The translations under genes were made by a program, and so were the position numbers. This document shows positions 17,467 to 25,829 of a stretch of 35,433 bases of DNA, in pieces (the first letter of the stretch is position 1; each line of letters begins with the position of its first letter). The stretch comes from Methanobacteriota archaeon (GTDB lineage Archaea; Thermoplasmatota; Thermoplasmata; RBG-16-68-12). The stretch is taken from NCBI GenBank assembly GCA_005878325.1, contig VBMR01000135.1, forward strand, positions 1 through 35,433. The letters run 5' to 3'. Under the pieces are notes generated by a model. It had not been told where the DNA came from. It saw only the letters and a list, made by a program, of their open reading frames with translations, and made no database searches.

Positions 17467-18357
17467 TTAGGAGTGCAGTGCGGCCTTTCGGGCCGCCATC
17501 CAAATGGTGTTGTAGCGATTGATGTTGAGCACTGACTTCAGAATCCAATGAAATAGATAATAGCCGCGATGAAGGATGAGCTTTCGGCCGCTTTTCGCAT
17601 AGTACGGGTCGAGTGAGTCGGAAACGATGGTGAAACCAAATCGCTCCAACGCCTGCCGTAGCGTCTTTCGGGTGAACTGAGAGAGATGAATTTCAACCAC
17701 CGTGCTGTCCAAGGCAATTTTGGGGAGGCCGGAGGCGCCGAGTCGCCGGCCGCCCGACCCCAGGTTGTTCAACCCATGAAAAACCGTCCGAAATCTCCGT
17801 TCCATGGAGAGAAGATCATTGGGCACTGCAATGAAGACGACACCCTCCTCGTTCAAGAGGGACCAGCACTTCGCTAACAAGGCGCCCGGGTCGGGGACGT
17901 GTTCAAGGACATGAAACAGAGTAATGTTGTCGAATGTGCGGCCGAAGGAGATGGTCTCGATGTCTCCTCGAATCAGATCGAGGCCGTATTTTTCCTTCGC
18001 GATGGCGATTGCGCTCTCGGAAATCTCGGTTCCGAAAACCTCCGAGAACGTACCTTTCGCGTGAAACAAGAACTCGCCGATCCCCGACCCAATGTCCAGG
18101 AGCGAGCCGGGCTTCATGTGACGGCGTACCTTCTTCACACGTCGTTGCCACAGCCGGTCGCGGGCGTGCTCCTCCGATAGCCATACGTCGTATTTTTCCG
18201 GTTTCGAGTAGTAGGCGGTCAGCTCCCGGAGGGTCGGCCGGGGATTCACGAAGACGTACCCGCATTCCCGGCAACCCTGTAACTCGGCGACGGGATCGAC
18301 GACCTCCAGCATCGCCCCTTTGCAAAGATTACACGAACTCAGGGTTTCAGTCTCCAT
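17467..18357 (-). CDS. SAM-dependent methyltransferase with N-terminal zinc ribbon
   Basis: A 296-residue class I methyltransferase. An N-terminal CxxC...CxxC ribbon (CNLC, CREC with GYVFVNPRPT) is followed by motif I LLDIGSGIGEFL, an acidic strand-2 end (EVFGTEI) and the post-motif FHVLEHVPDPGALL. This layout is common in sugar C- or O-methyltransferases of surface polysaccharide clusters. The gene runs opposite to all its neighbours and has clearly lower GC and more A/T-ending codons, so it was probably acquired. Its 3' end lies ~30 bases from the broken GT2 frame. The C-terminal ~80 residues are aromatic-rich (YYLFHWILKSVLNINRYN) and may associate with the membrane. Confidence 0.85.
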   Translation of the reverse strand: METETLSSCNLCKGAMLEVVDPVAELQGCRECGYVFVNPRPTLRELTAYYSKPEKYDVWLSEEHARDRLWQRRVKKVRRHMKPGSLLDIGSGIGEFLFHAKGTFSEVFGTEISESAIAIAKEKYGLDLIRGDIETISFGRTFDNITLFHVLEHVPDPGALLAKCWSLLNEEGVVFIAVPNDLLSMERRFRTVFHGLNNLGSGGRRLGASGLPKIALDSTVVEIHLSQFTRKTLRQALERFGFTIVSDSLDPYYAKSGRKLILHRGYYLFHWILKSVLNINRYNTIWMAARKAALHS

Positions 18358-18489
18358 GACGGTCCCTGTGTGTCACTTAGCCCGATGATCGTTGCCCTTT
18401 ACCAGACTTTTGGGAGAGCCTCCGGGTTCTGTGGCGTTGCGGGGGACGCCGGGCGGAAACGGTAAAGACCGTCGCCCGATAGCCGACCC
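18358..18489 (+). other. Junction region between acquired methyltransferase and second GT4; possible C-terminal coding remnant
   Basis: From about 18400 the GC rises back to the local level. One forward frame reads LPDFWESLRVLWRCGGRRAE and ends at a TAG near 18480. It could be the last residues of the disrupted glycosyltransferase, but this is weak because no start or homologous motif is visible. The TATA-like box of the next gene lies inside it at about 18460-18468. Confidence 0.25.
18459..18468 (+). promoter_or_regulatory. TATA-like box for the second GT4 gene
   Basis: ACGGTAAAGA is centred ~27 bases before the GTG at 18490, consistent with a leaderless transcript. Confidence 0.4.
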
Positions 18490-19719
18490 GTGCCCTCCGG
18501 GGACCGCGCCGCGCCTTCGATCGCCCTCCTCCTATCGGACGGGTTCATCAACCGGACCGGGATCGGGCGGTACCAGCAGGCGTTGATCGAGGAACTATCG
18601 GGCCGGATCAACCTTCATGCCCTCGTGGACGAACGGTGGGTAGGGCGGATGTCGGGAGGGTCCTTCCCGCCGCCGTTCCGGATGACCCCGATCCATCGGT
18701 ATCGCCGCGTCAGAACGGTCGCCCGTAACGCGCCTCGGATAGTCGGCAATGCGGTACGCAGCCGTGACTTCAGGACGCGGGACCCCCTCCGATTTCTCGA
18801 GACGCTGAGAACCCGCGTCCTTCCGGCAGCCTACGTGGACCGGGCCGGATTTAGCCTCCTCCACGGGACGGCCAACTACATCCCCCGGACATTCGGCCCT
18901 ACGGCCCGCGTCGTCACGATTCACGATACGATTCCCCTCTCGCACCCGGAGGGGCTCCCGAAACTGCTGATCGGCGGTTTCGTCCGGCCCTCCGAGCTAC
19001 GCCCTGAGGACCACGTAATCACAGATTCGCAGACATCTCTCCGCGAACTACGGCGACTGTTCGACCATCCGAGGGATCGGCTCCATGCCATCCCGCTCGC
19101 GCCCGATCACCGCGTGTTCCGACCCGGGCCAGCTCCGAGCAATAAGGGGCCGCCCTATGTCCTCTCGGTGGGCATCATCGCCCGGCACAAGAACCTCCTC
19201 CAAGGGCTTCGGGCATTCGAGCAGGTCGCTGCCCGCCGGCGGGATCTCCGGTGGAAAATCGTTGGCCTGAAAGGTTGGGGGTGGCCGGAATTTCGTCGCG
19301 CCCTCGACGCATCGACCGCAAAGGACCGGGTCGATGTCCTCGGGCTCACGACGGACGAAGGCCTTGCCGAGTACTATCGTGGCGCCCGCGCACTCTTATT
19401 CCCAAGCCTCGTCGAGGGCTTCGGGATCCCCGTCCTCGAGGCGTTGGCGTGCGGCACGCCCGTCGCCGCCTCCTCGATCGCCGTTCTCCACGAAATCGCG
19501 GAGGGCGCGTTCGTCCCTTTCGACCCCTCCGACGCGACGGGAATCGCGGAGGCCCTCGAACGCGCAGCCTTCGATGAGGCGGAGCGAGACAGGCTGCGCC
19601 GGAACGGGCTAGACAAGGCCGCGATGTTCACCTGGTCGAAGGTCGCAGAGGACCATCTTCGGGTGTACGCGGCGGCCCTCGAGACGGACGTTGGGTCACT
19701 CCTCGTCCGCGGCAAGTGA
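18490..19719 (+). CDS. GT4-family glycosyltransferase
   Basis: A 409-residue GT-B-fold enzyme. The N-terminal part has a glycine-rich loop (FINRTGIGRYQQALIEEL) and VVTIHDTIPLSHP, as in mannosyl- and other hexosyltransferases of surface glycan clusters. The C-terminal part has YVLSVGIIARHKNL and the EX7E signature LVEGFGIPVLEALACGTPVA. The start is a GTG with a TATA-like box upstream. A 149-base stretch follows before the next methyltransferase. That stretch holds only a 28-codon frame from 19785 ending in an ATGA overlap with it, which could be a leader peptide or a chance frame. Donor and acceptor cannot be told from sequence. Confidence 0.92.
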   Translation: MPSGDRAAPSIALLLSDGFINRTGIGRYQQALIEELSGRINLHALVDERWVGRMSGGSFPPPFRMTPIHRYRRVRTVARNAPRIVGNAVRSRDFRTRDPLRFLETLRTRVLPAAYVDRAGFSLLHGTANYIPRTFGPTARVVTIHDTIPLSHPEGLPKLLIGGFVRPSELRPEDHVITDSQTSLRELRRLFDHPRDRLHAIPLAPDHRVFRPGPAPSNKGPPYVLSVGIIARHKNLLQGLRAFEQVAARRRDLRWKIVGLKGWGWPEFRRALDASTAKDRVDVLGLTTDEGLAEYYRGARALLFPSLVEGFGIPVLEALACGTPVAASSIAVLHEIAEGAFVPFDPSDATGIAEALERAAFDEAERDRLRRNGLDKAAMFTWSKVAEDHLRVYAAALETDVGSLLVRGK

Positions 19720-19868
19720 GCCCCGCGCCGTCGGTAGGGAGGGGAATCCTATTTGTCCCCCGGCGGTTCTCTGGCACCCAGGCGGATGCGCGCCATTCTC
19801 ACAACCGCGGCGACCTCGAAGGTCCCCGAGCCGGTCGCGCTCGGTCAATCGGTTTCGGAAGGTGAGGG

Positions 19869-20606
19869 ATGAAGGTCCGTGGGGACGTCCCGGAATTCGC
19901 TTGGCCGGCACATTTCGTGTACACATACGCCGCGAAGGCCCTCGCCTGGCTGCTCGACGGCCACGCGTTCTTCCGGGAGGCCCTCTTGCGCCGCTGGCCA
20001 GGGTTTGTCCACCGGTCGCTCCTTCTAACGGAACGGATCGTCGAAATCCCGTTCGCCCTCCGAGCACTCGATCTGCCGCGGGGGAGCCGGGTCCTCGACC
20101 TCGGCGCAAAGGCTTCCCCCTTGCCCCTGTTCCTCAGCGCCCAAGGTCTGCGCGTCGTCGCCGTCGACCTCTCGCCCTTTCCCATCCAAGGGGCAGGACC
20201 CGATTTCGTGCTTGCCGACATGCGGAGCCCGCCGTTTCGATCGGACGCGTTTGACGCGGCCGCGATCGTCAGCACCCTGGAGCATGTGGGCGTGGGCTTC
20301 TACGACTGAAAGGTCGACCCCGAGGACGACCTTGCCCTGATGGACCGACTCCGCGCGCTCGTGCGCCCCGAGGGTCGAGTCGTCCTGACGGTCCCCTACG
20401 GCCGACCCGAGGCCGATCGACTCCAGCGGGTCTATGACCACGCCCGGTTGCGCCTCGCGACCTCGGGATGGACAATCGAACGGGAGGCGTATGCGATCCG
20501 GGAGGGCCGGACTTGGCGTCACGCCACGGAGGCGGAGGCGGCGCAAAATCGGTCGGTTCCGGAAACCCGGGCCGTCGCGATGCTCGTCCTCCGCCCGTCC
20601 GGTTGA
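19869..20606 (+). pseudogene. SAM methyltransferase interrupted by one in-frame TGA
   Basis: A class I methyltransferase of about 245 residues. Motif I is VLDLGAKASPLPLFLS, followed by VVAVDLSPFP and ADMRSPPFRSDAFDAAAIVSTLEHVGVGFYD. Then a TGA (20307-20309) occurs in frame, after which coding resumes without a shift as KVDPEDDLALMDRLRALVRPEGRVVLTVPYG up to a proper TGA at 20604. Related enzymes have a glycine/tyrosine-rich loop here, so a TGG-to-TGA change is the simplest explanation. The downstream part could restart at ATG 20340 but would lack the SAM site. Either a pseudogene, a base-calling error or recoding. The next glycosyltransferase begins four bases after the final stop, as in an operon. 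Confidence 0.75.
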
Positions 20607-20610
20607 TCCT

Positions 20611-21720
20611 ATGAAGGTCGCCGTCCTCTACGACTCTCTACAGACCATCGGAGGCGGGGAACGGGTTGCGCTCACGCTCGCGAAGCATCTTCCCGCGGAC
20701 CTGGTGACGACGGCGCCCAATCGCGACCTTCCGGAACGCGCCGGATTCCCCGGGGTGGACATCGTCGACCTCGGGGGACTCATCCGGCAACCCCCGCTCA
20801 AGCAAATCGATGCGTCGTGGAAATTCGCCCGCGCTCGCCTGGACGGGTACGACGTCTACGTCATGATTGGGAACTGGGCCCATTACGCGGCGAGGCGCCA
20901 CCACCCGAACGTCTACTATTGCCTCACGCCCACTCGAAGCTTTCACGACCAGCGGGCGGCAATGTTGGCGCGCCTCGGAGTCCCGAACCGCTGGGTCGCC
21001 CGGGCCTGGACGGCCGGCCACTCCCGGTTCGAGCGCCGGTCCATCGCCCATTGCGACGAAGTGGTGTCCATCAGTGAAACCATCCGCGACCGGGTGCGGC
21101 GATACTTCGGTCGGGAATCCACCGTCGTCTACCCGCCCGTCCGGACCTCCCTGCATCACTTCGAGGGGGTGGGAGACTTCTGGCTCTCCGTGAGCCGCAT
21201 GTATCCGGAGAAACGGATCGAACTCCAGCTCGAGGTTTTCCGCCGGCTTCCCGACGAGAAACTCGTGATCGCCGGAGGCTACTCGGCGGGGGATTGGGGA
21301 GAGCGGTATCTCTCGCGCCTTCGCCCTCCTCCGAACGTGACCTTCCTCGGCGAGGTGCCGGAGGCGCGCCTCCTGGACCTGTTCTCCCGGTGCCGGGGCT
21401 TCATCACCACGGCTGTCGACGAGGACTTCGGCATCACTCCGGTCGAGGCGATGGCCGCGGGGAAGTGCGTCCTTGCCACGGACGAAGGAGGATACCGGGA
21501 GACGGTCCTCGACGGGAAGACGGGATTCCTCCTCCCTCCGGAGGCCGACGCGTTCGCCAAACGGGTCCGGGGACTCGATGATGCGACCCTCCGGGGGATG
21601 CGAGATGCCTGCGCGGCCCGCGCCCGCCGGTTCGACGAGTCCGTTTTCCTCGACCGGATGCGCGCTTTGCTTGCGCAGAGGACGAAAGGAGCGCGGCCAT
21701 CGGAAGAGCGATACGGTTAA
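20611..21720 (+). CDS. GT4-family glycosyltransferase (mannosyltransferase-like)
   Basis: A 369-residue GT-B enzyme starting MKVAVLYDSLQTIGGGERV, with YYCLTPTRSFHD in the N-terminal domain, WLSVSRMYPEKRIELQLEVF and the signature VDEDFGITPVEAMAAGKCVLATDEGG. The pattern is that of the mannosyltransferase branch of GT4 (WbaZ/WbdA-like), which usually takes GDP-mannose. This would fit the neighbouring GDP-mannose dehydratase (inference). ATG 20611 follows the previous stop by four bases. The end is 25 bases before the Gmd start. Confidence 0.92.
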   Translation: MKVAVLYDSLQTIGGGERVALTLAKHLPADLVTTAPNRDLPERAGFPGVDIVDLGGLIRQPPLKQIDASWKFARARLDGYDVYVMIGNWAHYAARRHHPNVYYCLTPTRSFHDQRAAMLARLGVPNRWVARAWTAGHSRFERRSIAHCDEVVSISETIRDRVRRYFGRESTVVYPPVRTSLHHFEGVGDFWLSVSRMYPEKRIELQLEVFRRLPDEKLVIAGGYSAGDWGERYLSRLRPPPNVTFLGEVPEARLLDLFSRCRGFITTAVDEDFGITPVEAMAAGKCVLATDEGGYRETVLDGKTGFLLPPEADAFAKRVRGLDDATLRGMRDACAARARRFDESVFLDRMRALLAQRTKGARPSEERYG

Positions 21721-21745
21721 GGGCTGAGGGTGGACTCCGCACGCC

Positions 21746-22726
21746 ATGACCAAGTCGGCACTCGTGACGGGCGCGACGGGCCAAGACGGCTCCTTCCTGA
21801 TGGAGCTGCTCCTGAAGAAGGGATACAGGGTCTACGGTCTCGTCCGACGTCTGAGCGTCCCCAACCTCGGGAACATCGAACATCTCATCGACCGAGTGAC
21901 GCTGATCGACGGAGACCTGATCGACCAGTCCTCGCTCAACTCCGCCGTCAAGGAAGCCGAGCCCGACGAAATCTACAGTCTCGCGGCCCAGTCCTTCGTC
22001 GCAACGTCGTTCGTACAGCCTGTCCTCACCGGGGAGATCACGGGGCTCGGAGTGGTCCGGCTCCTGGAGGCGATGCGAGCCTACGCGGCGGACGCGCGGC
22101 TGTACCAGGCGTCGTCGAGCGAGATGTTTGGGAAGGTGGACCGCGAGCCGCAGGACGAAGGCACGCCATTCCATCCTCGGAGCCCGTACGGGGTGGCCAA
22201 GGTCTACGCGTACTGGGCCTGCGTGAACTACCGAGAAGCCCACGGCCTGTTCGTCTCCAACGGCATCTTGTTCAATCACGAAAGCGAGAGACGCGGTCTC
22301 GAGTTTCTGACGCGGAAGGTGAGCAACGGCGTGGCGAGGATTCACCACGGCCTCGCGAAGACAATCACCCTCGGAAACCTCGATGCGAAGCGGGACTGGG
22401 GCTATGCCCCCGAATTCGTGGACCTGATGTGGCGGATTCTCCAGCACAAGGAGTCGGATGACTTCGTGGGAGCGACGGGCGAGGCGCATTCCGTTCGCGA
22501 GTTTGTGGAAGAGGCGTTCCACGTCGCCGGCATTTCGGACTGGGAGGCCCACGTGAAGATCGACGAGAAGAACTTCCGTCCCTCGGAGATCTACAACCTC
22601 CGTGGCGACCCAGGCAAGGCGAAGCGCGTCCTCGGTTGGCAGGCGAAGACCACGTTCAAGGAACTCGCCAAAATCATGGTTGAAGCGGACATTGAGAACC
22701 TGGAAGGATCTCGCAAGCCGAAGTGA
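21746..22726 (+). CDS. gmd: GDP-mannose 4,6-dehydratase
   Basis: A 326-residue extended short-chain dehydrogenase. It has the NAD(P) motif GATGQDGS (residues 9-16), RRLSVPNLGNIEHL as in Gmd's cofactor loop, the catalytic SSSEMFG (123-129), Y148xxxK152 in SPYGVAK, and the substrate loop NHESERRG (177-184). It converts GDP-D-mannose to GDP-4-keto-6-deoxy-D-mannose in the cytoplasm, the precursor of rhamnose, fucose, perosamine and related deoxysugars. It closes the glycan cluster. No partner reductase or aminotransferase is in the window, so the final sugar is unknown. Confidence 0.95.
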   Translation: MTKSALVTGATGQDGSFLMELLLKKGYRVYGLVRRLSVPNLGNIEHLIDRVTLIDGDLIDQSSLNSAVKEAEPDEIYSLAAQSFVATSFVQPVLTGEITGLGVVRLLEAMRAYAADARLYQASSSEMFGKVDREPQDEGTPFHPRSPYGVAKVYAYWACVNYREAHGLFVSNGILFNHESERRGLEFLTRKVSNGVARIHHGLAKTITLGNLDAKRDWGYAPEFVDLMWRILQHKESDDFVGATGEAHSVREFVEEAFHVAGISDWEAHVKIDEKNFRPSEIYNLRGDPGKAKRVLGWQAKTTFKELAKIMVEADIENLEGSRKPK

Positions 22727-22730
22727 TGGG

Positions 22731-23117
22731 CTACGGCCTCGGGGGAACGGGGAAGCACGCGGTGCAATGGGGGTCGATGTCCCCCAGGCTCTTGTGGTAC
22801 TCGCAGAAACGAGCCGTTAGCATCAGGCCCGAACAAAAACCGTTCACACTCGCGATCTGGTCGGAGAGAGTCATGCCGCTGGCAATCTGCTCGGCGAGCC
22901 CATGCACATAGGACTTAATCTCCGGGAAGAGCCGGAGCATCTCCTGGTCCACACCGCGGCTCTGCGTATTGTAGTGACTCACCGCCGCCTGCGTGATTCC
23001 CATCGCCCGGGCGACGTCGACCTGTTTCATCTTGTGCGATCGAAGGAGTTCGCGGGCCAACCTCGCTCGGATTGTGGGGAGAAGCTTCGCCACCACGAGC
23101 TCTTGGGGTTGAAGCAT
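22731..23117 (-). CDS. COG2522-like helix-turn-helix transcriptional regulator
   Basis: A 128-residue protein with an XRE-type helix-turn-helix (MKQVDVARAMGITQAAVSHY) after a conserved N-terminal segment (LVVAKLLPTIRARLARELL). A C-terminal part contains three cysteines in CEYHK...HCTAC, possibly a metal site. This is the layout of the archaeal COG2522 regulators, whose targets are mostly unknown. I start at ATG 23117 (MLQPQELVVAK); an in-frame extension to 23192 includes the probable promoter. It ends four bases after the Gmd stop, converging with the glycan cluster. Its upstream gene is proline dehydrogenase. Confidence 0.82.
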   Translation of the reverse strand: MLQPQELVVAKLLPTIRARLARELLRSHKMKQVDVARAMGITQAAVSHYNTQSRGVDQEMLRLFPEIKSYVHGLAEQIASGMTLSDQIASVNGFCSGLMLTARFCEYHKSLGDIDPHCTACFPVPPRP

Positions 23118-23152
23118 CCACGGGACCTGGCCCTCGGGGCCAAAATGAATAC

Positions 23153-23163
23153 AGTATAACACG
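23153..23163 (-). promoter_or_regulatory. TATA-like box for the COG2522-like regulator
   Basis: Reverse-strand GTGTTATACTG is the clearest A/T-rich box in the 193 bases between proline dehydrogenase and the regulator, about 40 bases before the ATG at 23117. Confidence 0.35.
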
Positions 23164-23309
23164 GTATTCAACCTGACGGTCCATCCGGACAAACCTTAAG
23201 ACACGATGTGCCGGACGGCAGCGGACGCCACGTCGGACCCATAGTGCGCCCACCCGACGACTCATCTAGCGATACGTCCATCAGCCCGCAAACGCCCGCG
23301 GCAACAAAC

Positions 23310-24227
23310 TCAGCCCGACACGAAGGCTCGGGCCATCGTCAGCATGTTTCGCGGACGATCGCGCCACCGGCGGCCAAAGTAGGGCAGCCACTTCGGACCG
23401 TACGAAATGTACTCTGCCACCCGATGGCCTTTCGAGACGAGTTCCGTGTGGAGCGGGTCCCGGACACCCTGAAGCAGGTTGAAGTCGAATCGCGCGGGCC
23501 GCTCCTTCGCGAGTTCGAGGGCCCGCTGAATCATTCGTGGGTCGTGGCTCGCCACCGCAAAATCCCGGGCCCGCGCAAAGAGGATCTCGAGGTTCGAAAG
23601 ATACGCGCGATCGATGTCCGTTCGTGATTCGTAGGCGATGTCGGACGGTTCCTTGTATGCGCCCTTGACGAGGCGAATCCGGACGCCGACCTGCGCCAAC
23701 CGCTCGACATCTTTCAGGGTTCGTTTCAAGTTCGCCTGGAGGCAGATTCCTACCTTGGCATGTCGCTCCAAGAGCCGTTCGCAAATCCAAATCGTGTCGT
23801 CCGTCGTGTCGGCGGTCTCCATGTCGAGCCACAGGACGCGGTCCTGGGCCCTCGCCACATCGAGCACGGGGAAGATTTGCGACAGGGCATAGGCCCTGTC
23901 GATGAGGAGGCCAAACTGCGTGGGCTTGAGGCTCACCGTCCCTCGGATTCCGCTCGATTGCATCGCGTCCAAGAGCCGCAGATACTCCCGCGTCGTCGCC
24001 TCGACTTGCGCTCGATCCAGGAGGCGTTCCCCCAGATGGTTCACGATGGCCTCCATGCCCCGGTCGTTTGCTTGCTTCGCGGCGCGGAGGGCCTCGTCCA
24101 GGGTCTCGCCCGCGACCCACTGATGGGATCGGCCGATGAACGACTCACCCGCCCGCTTCGCGAACGCGAGCAGCTCCGACCAAGTCCGAGGACGGTCGAA
24201 AGCCGTCGGAAGGTGCGTTGGTCGCAT
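23310..24227 (-). CDS. Proline dehydrogenase
   Basis: A 305-residue TIM-barrel flavoenzyme of the PRODH family. It shows the conserved blocks SLKPTQFGL, LWLDMETADTTDDTI, ICLQANLKRT, RIRLVKGAYKEP, ASHDPRMI, FDFNLLQGVR and YGPKWLPYFGRRWRDRP, which bind FAD and proline. It oxidises proline to pyrroline-5-carboxylate, passing electrons to the membrane quinone pool. It is the stand-alone monofunctional form, without the P5C dehydrogenase domain. ATG 24227 (MRPTHLPTAF) gives the normal family N-terminus. No P5C dehydrogenase gene is nearby. Confidence 0.93.
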   Translation of the reverse strand: MRPTHLPTAFDRPRTWSELLAFAKRAGESFIGRSHQWVAGETLDEALRAAKQANDRGMEAIVNHLGERLLDRAQVEATTREYLRLLDAMQSSGIRGTVSLKPTQFGLLIDRAYALSQIFPVLDVARAQDRVLWLDMETADTTDDTIWICERLLERHAKVGICLQANLKRTLKDVERLAQVGVRIRLVKGAYKEPSDIAYESRTDIDRAYLSNLEILFARARDFAVASHDPRMIQRALELAKERPARFDFNLLQGVRDPLHTELVSKGHRVAEYISYGPKWLPYFGRRWRDRPRNMLTMARAFVSG

Positions 24228-24325
24228 GAGTCCCGGTCCACCCCAAGCGTTTGTACCAACCGCCGCCGTCTGGCTGTTGGTCCGCGGCCGAGGTCCGGGC
24301 GCCATGCTCCTGCGATCCCTGCGCC

Positions 24326-25717
24326 CTATGCGGCGAGGAGGTCGGACCGAATCTCGGGGTCCTTCTCCCACGGGGCCCTCAAAGCGGTCGCGAGGGCGGG
24401 AGGCTCCATCTCCAGGAGTGCCCGGAGCAGCCGGGCCTTCCGGTACCCGTCGGAGGGATCGCCGATGCCTCGGAACGCGGGAACGCTGGTAAGGAAGAAC
24501 TTGGGCGGCATCTCGAGGCCATACAGGCGGGCGTACGTTCGCTCGATCACCGGATGGTACGGCGCGTGGGAGCCGACGACCCACCCACCGAGACCGAGTC
24601 GGAACAGCGCGACCTCATACGCGACAATGTCAGGCATGATCCAATTCCACGCGTCCTCGCCTTCCAGGTCGTGTCGCTGCTGGCAGAACCGGCAGGTGAA
24701 GATCAGGTGGGTGCCGGGCCGCCATTCGACCCGAGTCCGGCGGAAGCACGCCGGGCAATGGACCCAGAAGGCGGAGGCTTGCGAATCCCTCTGGTAAGGT
24801 TCCACCCCCTGTGCGACCTGCTCCTTGGTCACGTCCGCCTTTGTCGCGGTCACGTCGGCGGCGCGCTCCGCCAGCGTGGTCAGCTCCGGGCGAAGCAGGT
24901 CCGTCAGCTCCCTCATCGGGAGGAATACGATCCGGCTCGCCTCGTCGCCGAGCATCCGCTGGAACAAGTCGTGCTGGACCCGGATCAGCCAGTCCCCGAA
25001 GCTCTCCACCGCCGACGCGGCGAGCTTCATCATCTGGAACAAGTCGTCGAGCCGCACGGTAATGGTTTCCTTGGCCTTCGGCAGGACCTTCTGTCCCTCC
25101 TTCTTTTCGTGGGCGAGGTTGTTCTCCACGAATGCCTCGATTTGATCCCGGAGGGCGTCCAGCCCGGAATCAGTAGGTGGAGGAAGCCAGCGGAAGGGGG
25201 TGTTCGCGTGAGCCTTCCCGACCTGCACCTTCGGGGGATGCTTCACGTCGTCCGGCGACCCGCCCTTCAGCGGGGCCCCAAACCGGAGGTTCTCGGGCCG
25301 CATGGCGGGGGAATAGTGGTTCCCGATCAGGTAGAGGGTGAGCGCGTTCGAGTCGCGCATCGCGATGTCGTGGGCCTTCAGGACGAGCCGGACGATGCCC
25401 AAGTGGGGGAGCTGGCCGTCGTGGGCCATTTCGATCAAGAGCGTATTGGGATCCGCGACCGCGTCGAGCATCCTCCGGGTGGGTCCGTCGGCGGGAAGAC
25501 CCAGGCGACCCTTGTAGAACTCTTCCGTGAAGCGCGCAAGATCGCGTCGGCGGTCTTCGAAAGGGAACTTCTTCTGGGCGAGCCGGTGGTAGCCGCGGCA
25601 CATCGTTGCGGCGTCCCGTTCAATGACGAAGGGGTCTTGTCGGCCCCCCGTGGTAGGCGGACGGAGCGGACTCGGAATCGTCGCGATACTTCCCGATACG
25701 GCTTCCAGGCAACCCAA
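24326..25717 (-). CDS. Unrecognised protein with central coiled helices and a zinc ribbon
   Basis: A 463-residue protein I cannot place. The first half is mixed alpha/beta with conserved-looking GNHYSPAMRPENLRFG and VGKAHANTPFRWLPPPT. A helical stretch follows (residues ~180-300, QIEAFVENNLAHEKKEGQKV onwards). Then a CPAC...CRFC zinc ribbon appears at ~325-350, with HCPACFRRTRVEW and FTCRFCQQRHDL. The C-terminal part ends near KARLLRALLEMEPP. The start is uncertain: the open frame begins at TTG 25717, with a TATA-like TAAATTTAAG only ~15 bases upstream; ATG 25603 is the next choice. It sits 98 bases upstream of proline dehydrogenase in the same orientation. Confidence 0.7.
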   Translation of the reverse strand: MGCLEAVSGSIATIPSPLRPPTTGGRQDPFVIERDAATMCRGYHRLAQKKFPFEDRRRDLARFTEEFYKGRLGLPADGPTRRMLDAVADPNTLLIEMAHDGQLPHLGIVRLVLKAHDIAMRDSNALTLYLIGNHYSPAMRPENLRFGAPLKGGSPDDVKHPPKVQVGKAHANTPFRWLPPPTDSGLDALRDQIEAFVENNLAHEKKEGQKVLPKAKETITVRLDDLFQMMKLAASAVESFGDWLIRVQHDLFQRMLGDEASRIVFLPMRELTDLLRPELTTLAERAADVTATKADVTKEQVAQGVEPYQRDSQASAFWVHCPACFRRTRVEWRPGTHLIFTCRFCQQRHDLEGEDAWNWIMPDIVAYEVALFRLGLGGWVVGSHAPYHPVIERTYARLYGLEMPPKFFLTSVPAFRGIGDPSDGYRKARLLRALLEMEPPALATALRAPWEKDPEIRSDLLAA

Positions 25718-25725
25718 GTAGTTCC

Positions 25726-25737
25726 TTAAATTTAGCC
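25726..25737 (-). promoter_or_regulatory. TATA-like box upstream of the unrecognised zinc-ribbon protein
   Basis: Reverse-strand GGCTAAATTTAAGG is strongly A/T-rich against the background. Its closeness to TTG 25717 hints that transcription, and maybe translation, begins a little further downstream than that codon. Confidence 0.45.
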
Positions 25738-25829
25738 GTTGGAATAGGATTGAACCGGCCGGACTATCGGTTATTCGATATGCGGCAGAGTGAAGGATTC
25801 CGCTTCTCAGCCCCTAGCGGGTCGGGACC

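Noticed and set aside
19785..19871. 28-codon frame before the methyltransferase with ATGA overlap
   Set aside because: Too short and without recognisable features; may be a leader peptide but cannot be supported.
24251..25729. Long forward frame over the zinc-ribbon protein gene
   Set aside because: Antisense shadow; it has no coherent hydrophobic core, while the reverse frame has conserved-looking motifs and a zinc ribbon.
25740..25800. Possible tRNA (GGATTGAACCGGCCGG) upstream of the unrecognised gene
   Set aside because: The T-loop-like stretch has no matching T-stem, acceptor stem or anticodon arm on either strand.
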